Of a stretch of DNA of 16,191 bases, positions 8,701-16,191 are shown piece after piece (within the stretch, counting starts at the first letter, position 1; each line of letters starts with the position of its first letter). The position numbers and the translations under genes were made by a program. Source of the DNA: Pirellulaceae bacterium (lineage in GTDB: Bacteria > Planctomycetota > Planctomycetia > Pirellulales > Pirellulaceae). The stretch is from assembly GCA_013002105.1 (NCBI GenBank), contig JABDKS010000126.1, forward strand, positions 1-16,191, in the 5' to 3' direction. The notes under the pieces are model-generated. The model had not been told where the DNA came from. It saw only the letters and a list, made by a program, of their open reading frames with translations, and did not search any database.

Positions 8701-11700
8701 ACCGTCTCGCATCGTGCTGAAAAAAACGGATGTCGATCCTAGTGTCAGCATTGTCTGGCATCACCAGGTTTATCTGACCGCGTCGAGCCGCGGTGCTGAT
8801 CTGCTGCGTGGTTCCTTTCGTGTATCGTCAAAACGACCGATTCAGGTGGATTATGAGCCCGATCTGCAACTCGTTTCGTTAACTCACAACAACCAAGCGG
8901 TTGATCTAGCAACGATCACTGAGCGGCCGATCGTGCTGAAACCGTTGACCGACAACGATTCGATCCGAATCGTCTGGTCGCGTGAGCGGATCGAATCCGG
9001 ATGGCTACGACGCTGCCGAATCCCAAAGATTCAAGTCAAAGGTGTCCACCTAAAATCCAGCTACCGTATGAACGCGTCGGCCGACACGTTCGCGCTCGCG
9101 ACGCTCCTGCAATCAACGACGGACTTTGACTCGTCGTTGATCGACGTGAATCCTGACAAGTACAAATTGTTAATCCATCGTGATCATGCGTTGGCTTTTG
9201 GTTGGTTGGTGTCGCTGATCGTGTTCATTGGTTCCTGGTTTCTTGCACGCGCGCGATTGACATTGATCGCGCTGCTAGTGTCGCTGGCTGGCGTGTCAGC
9301 CGTACTCTGGTGGCCTTGGCAAACCGCAATCGTCGGCTGGCTGATCATACCAATGGTTGCCGCGGCACTCTTACAGTCGTCGATCGAATGGTCCATGCGA
9401 AAATTGCGACCGTCGCAAACCGATGACAAAACACCAGAGGCCCAACCGACTGATGACTCACGCGAGTTTTCTTTGGCGACCGAAGTACAAACGCCGCGTT
9501 ATCCGTCACCGGGCTTACCAGTTTGGTTCATCATCGCATCGGTTTGTTGGTGCGGCCCAGAAATCAGTGTGGCGGCGGATCCCCCATCGATTCGGCAACC
9601 AGTCAATGTGTTGGTTCCGCTGGACGCTCAAGCCAGGCGGGTTGGTGACAAAGTCTACGTGCCCGATGCGTTCTATCAGGATCTTTTTAACCAAGCAGGT
9701 TCCGACGAACCGAGCACGGTAAATTTTTCGTCCGCGAACTATCGCGTTGATCTGCCATCCATTCTCGAGTCCGTCGAATCAGGTGGTTCGCCGTTGATCG
9801 AGGCGGAGTTTGAAGTTCATGTCGTTGGGGACAACAATCGAGTTCGATTGCCGTTTGCGGCGCAACACATCTGGCGCATCGAGGTCAGGCAGGGCGATCG
9901 CGATCGCTTTGTACCCACCGAGGCTGGCGACGACCAGTTTGTGATTGCAACCTTGCCGCCGGGCGAGTCTTTCCGGATTCGCGCAACGTTGATTCCAACT
10001 GTCAAGACGACCAATGGGCGTTCAAAATTGACGCTTCCCATTCCCAAAATCGCGGCTTCGAGATTGTTGGTCGAATCGAATCGCGCACTTGTCAATGTCG
10101 AAATTGGGTCGTCCCAAGGGCGATCGACACGAGATGTTGGTTTGCGTCGATGGGAATCTGAACTTGGAAACATCGATCAATTGAATATCAAATTCCAGTC
10201 TGCGTCCAGCGTTCAGGAGGTTGATGCCAATCAGTTGCAGCGGCGGTATTGGATTAGTGCTGGGACAGAACTGACCACAATCGATTGCCAAGTGGAGCCT
10301 AGCAAGTCGGTCAAAGTGGGTGAGACGATTGATTTGGTCATTCTAGATTCGCGACTTCCCACCGTCACAACGGCAGTCTGGCAAATCGAACGTTCGCAGT
10401 TGGTCAGTCCCTCTCGGTGGTCCATGACACTGATCAAGCGGGCAGAATCGGACGCTCCCATTGGTTTGCTATGGACGCTCCCATCACCAATCAACGATGC
10501 GACGTCACGTGAAGACCGGATTCCACTGACGATCCCGGAGATCACGTCCGCTGTTGCCGGCGAGTTCGTGCCCACCGCCATCGCGATCCAGAGTGCACCT
10601 GAACTGCGAGTGACGCATACCGGCCAGAATTCGGTCCAGGACCAAAGCGAGCAAGCGTTTGTTAGCAAGTGGAAAGGATTTCCTGTCGGTGGATCGATCG
10701 ATCAAGCGTTTGTAGCAACCACTCGGATGCCGTCGTTGGTGATGTTGCAAAGTCGACGCGCGGAACCGACAGCCACGACTTTTAATTATTTGCACGTCAC
10801 ACGAGATGAGTTGCAGTTGCAGTTCCGTGCGATCGTCAAACCGAGTGATTCGTTGGTTCAACGACGGACGCTGCGATTTCCAGCGACGATGGATTTGGTG
10901 CATTTGACAGTCGATGGACAACCCGTTCGATACCATCCAATTCGCAGCGGCACGTTCATCGAGGTTGCGTTAGGAGATTTTGACGGCGTTGAGCCGAGGG
11001 TTATCGAAGCACTTGGTTTGCAGCCGCGTCGAAAGGGCCGACGCGTGGCTTTGCCCGCGATGCAGTGTTTGCCAAAGCTACCGGGCCCAAACACTTACAG
11101 TGTCATGCGCAGCAATGACATTCAGGTACAGGTAAGCAAGCAGCCCACAGCGATGGAATTTGCCACGCCTGAAGCGACAGTCAAGGAATTTCTGGCGGAA
11201 GGGTGGGTGCCGGTCGTTAATTGGGATTTACCTGAAAATATCGTCGACCTCAGTGACCTGAAAGGACAAGTGACGGCATCGAATCGAAACACCCGATTTG
11301 GATGTGATCAGCAAATCGTCATGTCCTATTCCGAGGGTGGTTGGAGCATGGAATCGCAAATCCAATTCACCAAGGGTGCCGTTCCCGATTACGTCGATGT
11401 CGAGATACCAACCCGCTGGACCAACTCACTCAGCGTCTCACCTCAGTCGACTTGGATCATCCGACCATCAACCGACCCCGGGCATCAAGTGATACGCATC
11501 GTGTGTGATCGCGAAACGTTGTCACAGTCACCGCTTTTTGTTCGCAGCGAATTGAACACGACCGACCAAGGGCGTGTTACCGTTCCGAAAGTGAGCGTGT
11601 TAGGAGTAGGCCCGCGAAAGATTGCGGTATCGGTGCCAAATCGTCTTACGAACGACCCCATCGAGTGGAAACTGCGAGCCGTCACGGCAAGTGGCGTTTC

Positions 11701-12967
11701 GGCAGACGCATCAACATACATCGTAGAGAACGATGCCTGGTCTATCGAACTGGCGCCGCTGTCGGGTGCTAAATCTGATCCAGTGGCGCTGGCGGCTGAC
11801 ACTCAGGTGTTCTTGCAAAGCGACAAAGCTGTCATCATCTGTCGCTGGGATCTAGTTCCCAATGGACTCGAGTCCGTCGAAATCAGGTTACCCGAGCGTG
11901 CAAAATGTCTAGGAGCTTGGACGGCCGGAAGTCCTGTCCTTTTTGAACCTGTCTACAATGTTCCGCCGGTTTCTGCGAATAGCGATAGCGAAACCGCAAG
12001 TAGCGGCGGTTCTGCCGCACCGCAGGCGCAATCCGATCAGTTGCAGGATGTTCGCGTGATTCGCGTTCCTCTGTCACTCAGTCGTCTGGCGCAACCGGTG
12101 GAGATTCTGTTAAGCATCCCGATACTCAATGCAAGACGTACGGACTACCTGCCTGAACTGCGAGGGATCTCGGTTCCCGATCAGTGGGTCGCGACCTATG
12201 TGCCCATCGAATCGGCCCCGCTGAACGATCAAGCCGAAACCGTGGACGCGGAACCAAGCGTTGTAGCGGAGTTGCCGATGAGCAACTTGCGGGCGATAAG
12301 TTTAGCGAGTGTTGTCATTGATGCCGTCGACCAATCACTCGATACACTTGCAGAACGACCCGCCAACGAAGTCGCCACATGGTTGTTGCCGTGGGTGACC
12401 CGCTACCAGAGCATCGCCGAAGCTGCCGGGCATTCATTCGTCATCGGCCAAACGGTGCAGATTACCGACGACGAAGACGACGCCTTGGTTCAAGACGAAG
12501 ACTTTGAGCGATTTCCGCAACTGTCTGTCATTGACGCGTATACGATTGAACGATTCTGGCTGCAAATGGATCGACGTATGCAATCCTACGTCGACCGATA
12601 TTTGGTCGGCGAACACCTGGTCCAGAAAGCGAAATTCAAGCCGCTGTTTGACCCGCGCGAATTCACGGGGTATCGAATGACAGATGCGATCAAGGTCACC
12701 CCGGCGGTAAGACCACGTTCCATCCAAGCCATGTCTTCGGGAATGCACAACCTGAGAAATACGCTCTCAAATTTGCTGACACTAGGCATGGTGGGCGGTC
12801 TGTTGTTGATCTTGAAACCGTTCCGCAAATTTTGCCAAGGTCTCTGTCTACATCCTGCGTTTTGGATGTCGCTCACGGGTATTTTCGGACTCTTTGTTGC
12901 TCCCATGCCCGTGGCGCTAGCCGTCGTCTTGGTCGCGGCAACCTTGCCGTGGATGCCACGCCATTGA
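5732..12967 (+). CDS. Giant double-module membrane protein, function unknown
   Basis: The product is 2,411 residues from the GTG at 5732, which overlaps the previous stop by four bases; ATG 5747 is an alternative. A basic N-terminal stretch of about 70 residues precedes a hydrophobic signal segment (about 75-94) with likely cleavage at VAA/Q (100/101). An Asp/Glu-rich linker spans 107-165. The first beta-rich ectodomain runs to about 1150, then come three helices (about 1154-1172, 1176-1194, 1196-1214) and a polar tail. A second hydrophobic segment, GLPVWFIIASVCWCGP (about 1261-1276), ends in SVAAD like a signal peptide. The second ectodomain (about 1283-2345) ends in three C-terminal helices (about 2348-2361, 2377-2390, 2393-2405). 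The chain thus looks like two copies of the upstream gene's plan fused. Unlike that gene it has scattered cysteines. I recognise no enzyme domain. It is probably co-translated with its neighbour and sits in the same membrane. Confidence 0.85.
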   Translation: MSGSAMVTTGRSSLAGKPIWTTPLFVNRWAIAPVVLATNRGNRRADIGTRKNSVLTPKCRCQTRQSKQNQRRPCWISFRIAMVLCSSVLAVLWFNDDVAAQPPSTNSEVEQSDNLDSIRTEPDTQAEVPTSRVDDDDTIARDDSDDDTDADLTVEAEKGQTDGGSPLSDGKIEDVEIRLPLPNRAPDGRLMRAVGVFQSQLVELVPRSFRPIAIDRLAKAIESAESESNTDDKTRLRSGFYDVRLVDNILISDRSTIDIETNREGIVRRGLGKVNLAILPARERSFFSATPLVENILPRLESSSSGELYAVINGSESQDRETTVNFSWSFQGKLQGMQREFDLELPRTTQTQIILSTPIDMVADCVDGVIRDWPGPPPGADVDTRDHDVRWYTIDAGGLSTLRLRIRRRTAPLDLVPIIVRDQTRSFEIDSAGVTWKHEMTIQSPGGRRLPEFVVPFGKVIAVKINNANVSYSTSTFSDLSQRIVIGTPISGDNAVINTVRLAISGSSTWDGETGWCDLPTTRWTGSNVLIANPMSDAQVVIRDPLTVVAWELPPKWNQQPQRKLLSQAGSDAAIELRAQGPPSVATTDLNGATTGDETDPLVIGATRPLDAVDDEQDTAVDRANRFWSRIRLATRPTVPSVDHWLQLKVSANASELDRVIEASSRMQFAIDQNRTTPIRIEVQPGWSLQSVSIANSGRVIESPAVNQRTQVFLLWPEPEDVADSTLVITATGSRRVPVASDIAELPEMWFLRVRNVVGTLLTAIVPPADLNWSGDSALRGKRLGREILTDPQRQFFDAYTDETLLFRPDRQSTPTLWLKRPGISIDVATSLQFERYGDEITESLVISAESNSQLIKQISVMSGPMQDRPEYRWSLRSSDGALPINLPSTDVQLTPDGLYTIDLGEASLRKQRLIGRRRYKISDQLTIQLPGVSSAASQDAEVVLGEGLAVTVRDQSVQRIPVETLSAQPSRAADTRFLGQTRLRYDAVKPSRIVLKKTDVDPSVSIVWHHQVYLTASSRGADLLRGSFRVSSKRPIQVDYEPDLQLVSLTHNNQAVDLATITERPIVLKPLTDNDSIRIVWSRERIESGWLRRCRIPKIQVKGVHLKSSYRMNASADTFALATLLQSTTDFDSSLIDVNPDKYKLLIHRDHALAFGWLVSLIVFIGSWFLARARLTLIALLVSLAGVSAVLWWPWQTAIVGWLIIPMVAAALLQSSIEWSMRKLRPSQTDDKTPEAQPTDDSREFSLATEVQTPRYPSPGLPVWFIIASVCWCGPEISVAADPPSIRQPVNVLVPLDAQARRVGDKVYVPDAFYQDLFNQAGSDEPSTVNFSSANYRVDLPSILESVESGGSPLIEAEFEVHVVGDNNRVRLPFAAQHIWRIEVRQGDRDRFVPTEAGDDQFVIATLPPGESFRIRATLIPTVKTTNGRSKLTLPIPKIAASRLLVESNRALVNVEIGSSQGRSTRDVGLRRWESELGNIDQLNIKFQSASSVQEVDANQLQRRYWISAGTELTTIDCQVEPSKSVKVGETIDLVILDSRLPTVTTAVWQIERSQLVSPSRWSMTLIKRAESDAPIGLLWTLPSPINDATSREDRIPLTIPEITSAVAGEFVPTAIAIQSAPELRVTHTGQNSVQDQSEQAFVSKWKGFPVGGSIDQAFVATTRMPSLVMLQSRRAEPTATTFNYLHVTRDELQLQFRAIVKPSDSLVQRRTLRFPATMDLVHLTVDGQPVRYHPIRSGTFIEVALGDFDGVEPRVIEALGLQPRRKGRRVALPAMQCLPKLPGPNTYSVMRSNDIQVQVSKQPTAMEFATPEATVKEFLAEGWVPVVNWDLPENIVDLSDLKGQVTASNRNTRFGCDQQIVMSYSEGGWSMESQIQFTKGAVPDYVDVEIPTRWTNSLSVSPQSTWIIRPSTDPGHQVIRIVCDRETLSQSPLFVRSELNTTDQGRVTVPKVSVLGVGPRKIAVSVPNRLTNDPIEWKLRAVTASGVSADASTYIVENDAWSIELAPLSGAKSDPVALAADTQVFLQSDKAVIICRWDLVPNGLESVEIRLPERAKCLGAWTAGSPVLFEPVYNVPPVSANSDSETASSGGSAAPQAQSDQLQDVRVIRVPLSLSRLAQPVEILLSIPILNARRTDYLPELRGISVPDQWVATYVPIESAPLNDQAETVDAEPSVVAELPMSNLRAISLASVVIDAVDQSLDTLAERPANEVATWLLPWVTRYQSIAEAAGHSFVIGQTVQITDDEDDALVQDEDFERFPQLSVIDAYTIERFWLQMDRRMQSYVDRYLVGEHLVQKAKFKPLFDPREFTGYRMTDAIKVTPAVRPRSIQAMSSGMHNLRNTLSNLLTLGMVGGLLLILKPFRKFCQGLCLHPAFWMSLTGIFGLFVAPMPVALAVVLVAATLPWMPRH
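6050..6226 (+). other. Acidic low-complexity linker after the signal peptide
   Basis: Residues 107-165 of the double-module protein are dominated by Asp, Glu, Ser and Thr, with runs DDDD and DDSDDDTDAD around residues 134-151. The stretch contains no hydrophobic strand pattern, so it should be an extended, negatively charged spacer between the signal peptide and the first folded ectodomain. Neither the upstream gene nor the second module of this protein has such a linker. Confidence 0.7.
9191..9580 (+). other. Internal three-helix block, polar tail and second signal-like segment
   Basis: This part of the double-module gene encodes three closely spaced hydrophobic helices with a WWPW turn between the second and third. 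They are followed by about 45 polar residues (RKLRPSQTDDK and on), then GLPVWFIIASVCWCGP and SVAAD. In topology the first ectodomain would be outside, the polar segment inside and the second ectodomain outside again. The SVAA/D sequence resembles a signal-peptidase site, so internal cleavage into two membrane proteins is conceivable. The helix block aligns by eye with the C-terminal helices of the upstream gene. Confidence 0.65.
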
Positions 12968-12991
12968 ACATCCAGGCTCGCGCGAGCTCCA

Positions 12992-13028
12992 AGCGGCAGC
13001 GCGATTGATCGGCCGCTGCTCGGTTTTT
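12992..13028 (+). terminator. Possible intrinsic terminator after the giant gene
   Basis: AGCGGC (12992-12997) pairs with GCCGCT (13012-13017). Alternatively GCAGCG (12996-13001) pairs with CGCTGC (13014-13019). Either GC-rich stem is followed within four to six bases by five T residues (13024-13028). The T-run is short and the stem is imperfect inside, so this is a candidate only. Confidence 0.4.
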
Positions 13029-13112
13029 AGCGTTTACTCGCACGAAGCGAATCGTTTCGACGCACCGCGCAACGAACATCGACAACCTCGGATAGAATGT
13101 GCGATTGCGAAG

Positions 13113-13162
13113 GACAGATGCTGTCGATTCGAACCGATTAGTCGCATGAGTATGCGACAGCA
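13113..13162 (+). promoter_or_regulatory. Leader with competing hairpins before the dehydrogenase gene
   Basis: Two short hairpins stand side by side: GACAG/CTGTC (13113-13117 with 13121-13125, three-base loop) and GTCGCAT/ATGCGAC (13141-13147 with 13152-13158, GAGT loop). A third pairing, TGCTGTCG (13119-13126) with CGACAGCA (13155-13162), is also perfect and excludes both. The region ends 32 bases before the Shine-Dalgarno site. An RNA switch or protein-binding leader is possible, but there is no match to a known riboswitch. Confidence 0.35.
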
Positions 13163-13207
13163 AATCCAAAAATCCCCGCGCACTTCATCCCAGCAAGGAC
13201 AAGATTT

Positions 13208-16138
13208 ATGAACAAGGCCATGATGTATTGGCTTTCGGGTTGCCTGCACCTACTCGCACTCACGTCCTGGAACTCGGGTCCGGCGCTGGGACAAGACGCG
13301 ACGACCGATCATTCGATCCGAGCAGCTACGTCGGCCTTGCAAGTTCGCGACGGCTTTACGGTGGATGCTATCGCGCATGAACCGTTGGTAGTCGATCCGG
13401 TGGCGATTCGGTTTGACTACCACGGTCGACTTTGGGTTGTCGAGATGCCCGACTATCCAACCGGTCCACGCGACGGTGCTTCACCTAGCGGCCGAATCAA
13501 GATTCTCAGTGACTCTGACGGCGACGGTAAGATGGACACGGCAACGGTCTTTGCCGATGGTTTACTTTTTGCCACGGGGGTTCAGCCATACCGCAACGGC
13601 GCCTTCGTTACGCTGGCCGGCCGCATTGAATTCATGACCGACCGAGACGCAGACTCAGTCGCAGACGAAACCGAAGTGCTGTTTCGCGGATTCGCGACCG
13701 ACAACGAGCAGTTGCGGGCCAATCATCCCACGCTGGGACCCGATGGGATGATTTACATTGCGGGAGGTTTGCGTGGCGGAAAAATCATGGCGGTCAGCGA
13801 TCGCTACGACACGCGACCTGATCCAGTCGATTTGCGTGATCGAGACTTTTGCTTTGACCCCGAAGGGGGCAGTTGGTTTGCTGTTGCCGGTAAGAGCCAG
13901 CATGGTCAGACGGTCGATGACTTTGGTCGGCGAATCGGTTGCAGCAACCGAAATCCAGCGATTGTCGCTCCGTTGACACTCGCTGCGATCGAGCGTGATC
14001 CAATGCTGGTTCCGCGTGATGCGTTGCACGATATCGGCACGCCGGCCGAAAATTCGGTTGTAAAACCGATCGCGAAAGCTTGGACGACCAGCAATCTTCA
14101 CGATGGGCAGTTCAGCGCCGCCTGCGGTGTCTGCGCGCCGGGCTGGCGAGATGCGCAATCGCGCGAATGGTTTGTTGTCTGCGAACCCACCAGCTATCTG
14201 GTCCAGCGACAATTTATCAAGCAGGACGCGAGTGTGTGGACGTCGCACCGAGAACTAGAGGAAGCGGAGTTTTTGGCATCAGCCGATCCCTGGTTTCGTC
14301 CAGTCGACGCTGTGGCTGGACCCGGTGACGGAGTGTTCATTGTCGATATGGCCCGTGCGGTGATCGAGCACCCTGATTGGGTTCCAGCTGAATTGAAGAC
14401 GCGTGGTGATACGTGGATGGGAACCGACCTCGGACGTGTCTGGAGAATTCGATCGTCGGATCAGTCGCCGTTGATTTCACGTATTGAATCGGACGCCGAT
14501 GCCCTCCATTGGCTGTCGTCCAGTAATCCCTGGCAGCGGGAGATGGCGACGCAGTATTTACTCGAACATGGCATCGCTGACTTACAGGCATCATTGCGTG
14601 ACCGCATTGCGAAGAGCGAATCGGCGGCTGAGGTGGCACGAATCGCGCAATTGTTGCAGCGTTTTGATGTGCTGACCGACATGGACGTGAATCTCTTGAT
14701 TCGCTCGAAATCGTCGTTGGTTCGGTCCGTCGCGGTGAGCCTGAGTCAGACCAGGTCCGGCGTTTTGGACGATGCGTTCGCTCTATCGAATGATTCCGAT
14801 CCGCTTGTTCGCCGTCAAGTCGCAGCGCTGGCAGTTGCAGCCGAGGGCGTTTCGGACGAATTGCGTTTGCAAACGCTGCAACAAATTATTGATCAGGGAA
14901 ACATTGATCGCTGGACGATACTGACGATTGCGAGCGCCGACGACGCATTTGTACCGTCACTTGCTGGGATGGTCTGCACAAGCAGTGTTCATGTTCCCGA
15001 TTTAGTCAAGCATTTGGTTCAACGACTGGCTTGCTTGGACCCTGCAAAGGCGGCCGAGAAAATCGTCACGTTGAAACAGGTTCACGGTCAGTCCGATCCA
15101 TCCATTTCGATCGATGCGATGGCAGCTTGGATTCGCGGGGTAAAGCGACGACGTGCCGGAATACAGCAAACACTGACACTGCTGCCCCCGTCGACTCGCA
15201 GCAAATTCATCAAGATCGGCGAAACGGCAACCCGAATCGCGCTAAGTGGCGATGCACCACCGCAAACAAGGGTGGTTAGCTTGACAATTGTCGACGATTT
15301 GGGCAAAGCAACCGAAGTGTTTCGCGATTTGGTCGCCGGCGATCAACCCCCTTCGGTTCGCGAAGCGGCATTGGCTGTGGTAATGAACGCTGACCGGGAA
15401 TGGACGCGGCAATATCTACTGGAAAATATCGCGTCGATGACGGCGGGTCTTCGCAGTGTCGCGGTTCGGACAGCGACCAGCAGCGCCGACAACGCGCGAT
15501 GGCTACTTTCGGCAGTATCCGAGGGTGCCATCTCCAAGCAGTTTGTCGATCCGGCAACCGCAAAGCGACTACGCAAACATCCAGACAAAGAAATCAGCCA
15601 ACTTGCCGATGAACTGTTTCGTCCGAATTCGGATCGCGCGGCGGTGATCGCAAAGTACCGACGTTCGGCCAGCCATTTGGGTGACCCCGCGTCCGGCCAG
15701 CAGCTTTTCATCGAACATTGCTCGGCATGCCATCAGATCGACGGCCGGGGAACCAACGTTGGCCCCGACATCAGCGACAGTCGTTCCAAGACGCCCGAAG
15801 CTTTGCTGGCGGCAATTTTGGATCCAAACGCTGCGATCGATGCGTCGTTTGTTCAATACACGGCGCTACTGACCGACGGTCAAGTCGTCGACGGATTGCT
15901 CATCGGCGAAACCGCAAAATCGGTGACGCTGGCAAAGAAGGGAGGAACGCAAGTGACCATCGATCGTGAAGAAATAGAGCGATTCCAGACACCCGGGATT
16001 TCATTAATGCCCGAAGGGTTCGAGCAGAATATCAACGTCGATGCGATGGCGGATCTGATTGCTTACTTGAAGAGCTGGCGTTACCTGAAAACGGAAATCC
16101 CCGGAGCGATCGAATCACTTCGATCGCCATCCCCGTGA
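13208..16138 (+). CDS. PVC-type membrane-bound dehydrogenase-like protein with HEAT-like repeats and C-terminal cytochrome c domain
   Basis: This 976-residue protein matches the Pirellula/Verrucomicrobium architecture. AAGGA eight bases upstream supports the ATG at 13208. Residues 1-28 are a signal peptide with likely cleavage ALG/Q. Residues 44-415 resemble the N-terminal dehydrogenase/beta-propeller domain (TIGR02604 type): VAIRFDYHGRLWVVEMPDYP, two Asp-rich loops (D102-S-D-G-D-G-K and D145-R-D-A-D), a C306-G-V-C309 pair, and DPWFRPVD followed by FIVDMARAVIEHPDW. Residues 430-815 are helical and HEAT-like. The C-terminus (about 825-960) is a TIGR02603-type cytochrome c domain with haem motif C838-S-A-C-H842 and a likely axial Met934 in SLMPEGFE. 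Family knowledge suggests a periplasmic oxidoreductase, perhaps sugar- or alcohol-linked, passing electrons through the haem; the substrate is unknown. It follows a 240-bp gap and is probably transcribed alone. Confidence 0.92.
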   Translation: MNKAMMYWLSGCLHLLALTSWNSGPALGQDATTDHSIRAATSALQVRDGFTVDAIAHEPLVVDPVAIRFDYHGRLWVVEMPDYPTGPRDGASPSGRIKILSDSDGDGKMDTATVFADGLLFATGVQPYRNGAFVTLAGRIEFMTDRDADSVADETEVLFRGFATDNEQLRANHPTLGPDGMIYIAGGLRGGKIMAVSDRYDTRPDPVDLRDRDFCFDPEGGSWFAVAGKSQHGQTVDDFGRRIGCSNRNPAIVAPLTLAAIERDPMLVPRDALHDIGTPAENSVVKPIAKAWTTSNLHDGQFSAACGVCAPGWRDAQSREWFVVCEPTSYLVQRQFIKQDASVWTSHRELEEAEFLASADPWFRPVDAVAGPGDGVFIVDMARAVIEHPDWVPAELKTRGDTWMGTDLGRVWRIRSSDQSPLISRIESDADALHWLSSSNPWQREMATQYLLEHGIADLQASLRDRIAKSESAAEVARIAQLLQRFDVLTDMDVNLLIRSKSSLVRSVAVSLSQTRSGVLDDAFALSNDSDPLVRRQVAALAVAAEGVSDELRLQTLQQIIDQGNIDRWTILTIASADDAFVPSLAGMVCTSSVHVPDLVKHLVQRLACLDPAKAAEKIVTLKQVHGQSDPSISIDAMAAWIRGVKRRRAGIQQTLTLLPPSTRSKFIKIGETATRIALSGDAPPQTRVVSLTIVDDLGKATEVFRDLVAGDQPPSVREAALAVVMNADREWTRQYLLENIASMTAGLRSVAVRTATSSADNARWLLSAVSEGAISKQFVDPATAKRLRKHPDKEISQLADELFRPNSDRAAVIAKYRRSASHLGDPASGQQLFIEHCSACHQIDGRGTNVGPDISDSRSKTPEALLAAILDPNAAIDASFVQYTALLTDGQVVDGLLIGETAKSVTLAKKGGTQVTIDREEIERFQTPGISLMPEGFEQNINVDAMADLIAYLKSWRYLKTEIPGAIESLRSPSP

Positions 16139-16191
16139 TGCAAAAGCATTGTCCATTATGATGTGGGTTCACTGCCGACCCGGAGCTCGCC
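16139..16191. other. Right-edge stretch without a recognisable gene
   Basis: The last 53 bases follow the stop codon of the dehydrogenase gene. An ATGATG lies near 16159 with an open frame to the edge, but it is too short to judge and has no ribosome site. A 4-bp hairpin, ATGC-AAAA-GCAT, overlaps the stop codon. Confidence 0.4.

Larger units (their letters stand above)
12968..13207 (+). other. 240-bp intergenic gap with terminator-like and leader structures
   Basis: No gene is seen here. The left half holds a 12-bp perfect palindrome, GCTCGCGCGAGC (12976-12987), eight bases past the stop codon, and then a terminator-like hairpin. The right half holds a possible -10 box, TAGAAT (13093-13098), without a good -35 partner, a structured leader, and a Shine-Dalgarno AAGGA (13195-13199) eight bases before the next start. 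The layout suggests that the dehydrogenase gene is its own transcription unit. Confidence 0.55.

Noticed and set aside
13232..13243. LSGC at residues 9-12 of the dehydrogenase as a lipobox
   Set aside because: The hydrophobic stretch before the Cys is too short; the main hydrophobic core lies after it and leads to a better ALG/Q cleavage site.
16138..16149. ATGC-AAAA-GCAT hairpin at the last stop codon as a terminator
   Set aside because: The stem has only four base pairs, half of them A-T, and no T-run follows.
1..16191. tRNA, rRNA, CRISPR array or insertion sequence
   Set aside because: No cloverleaf, spacer-repeat array, transposase-like frame or flanking duplication was found on reading both strands.

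Overview
The window looks like a chromosomal piece of a planctomycete, most likely a Rhodopirellula/Pirellula-type member of the Pirellulales. Three things point there. One exported protein carries a LEPR-XLL-like N-terminal motif (PLEQRALLAA). One gene combines the Pirellula/Verrucomicrobium-type dehydrogenase domain with the matching C-terminal CxxCH haem domain. The rest is given over to giant exported or membrane-anchored proteins of no recognised function, a habit of this phylum. I see no mobile elements, CRISPR array, tRNA or rRNA genes.

Layout. Positions 1-1460 (minus strand) hold the N-terminal part of a secreted right-handed beta-helix protein, which runs off the left edge. Its frame is open across the whole stretch. 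A divergent intergenic region of about 0.9 kb (1461-2378) follows and contains a perfect 9-bp inverted repeat. Two tandem plus-strand genes come next: a 1,118-residue membrane-anchored ectodomain protein (2379-5735) and a 2,411-residue protein (5732-12967). They overlap by four bases (GTGA). A 240-bp gap (12968-13207) holds a terminator-like hairpin and a structured leader. It precedes a 976-residue haem-containing dehydrogenase-like protein (13208-16138). The last 53 bases contain no recognisable gene.

How they may work together. The two central genes look like one translationally coupled unit. The first has the plan: export signal, Cys-free ectodomain of about 960 residues, three transmembrane helices, basic cytoplasmic tail. 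The second appears to contain that plan twice in one chain, with three helices and a second signal-like hydrophobic segment in the middle. The operon would therefore place three large ectodomains on the same membrane. I do not recognise a catalytic domain in them, and their job is unknown. The beta-helix protein upstream is also exported and could share the surface, but it is divergently transcribed. The dehydrogenase/cytochrome is a separate transcription unit in a family that is widespread in planctomycetes, and nothing in its sequence ties it functionally to the coupled pair.
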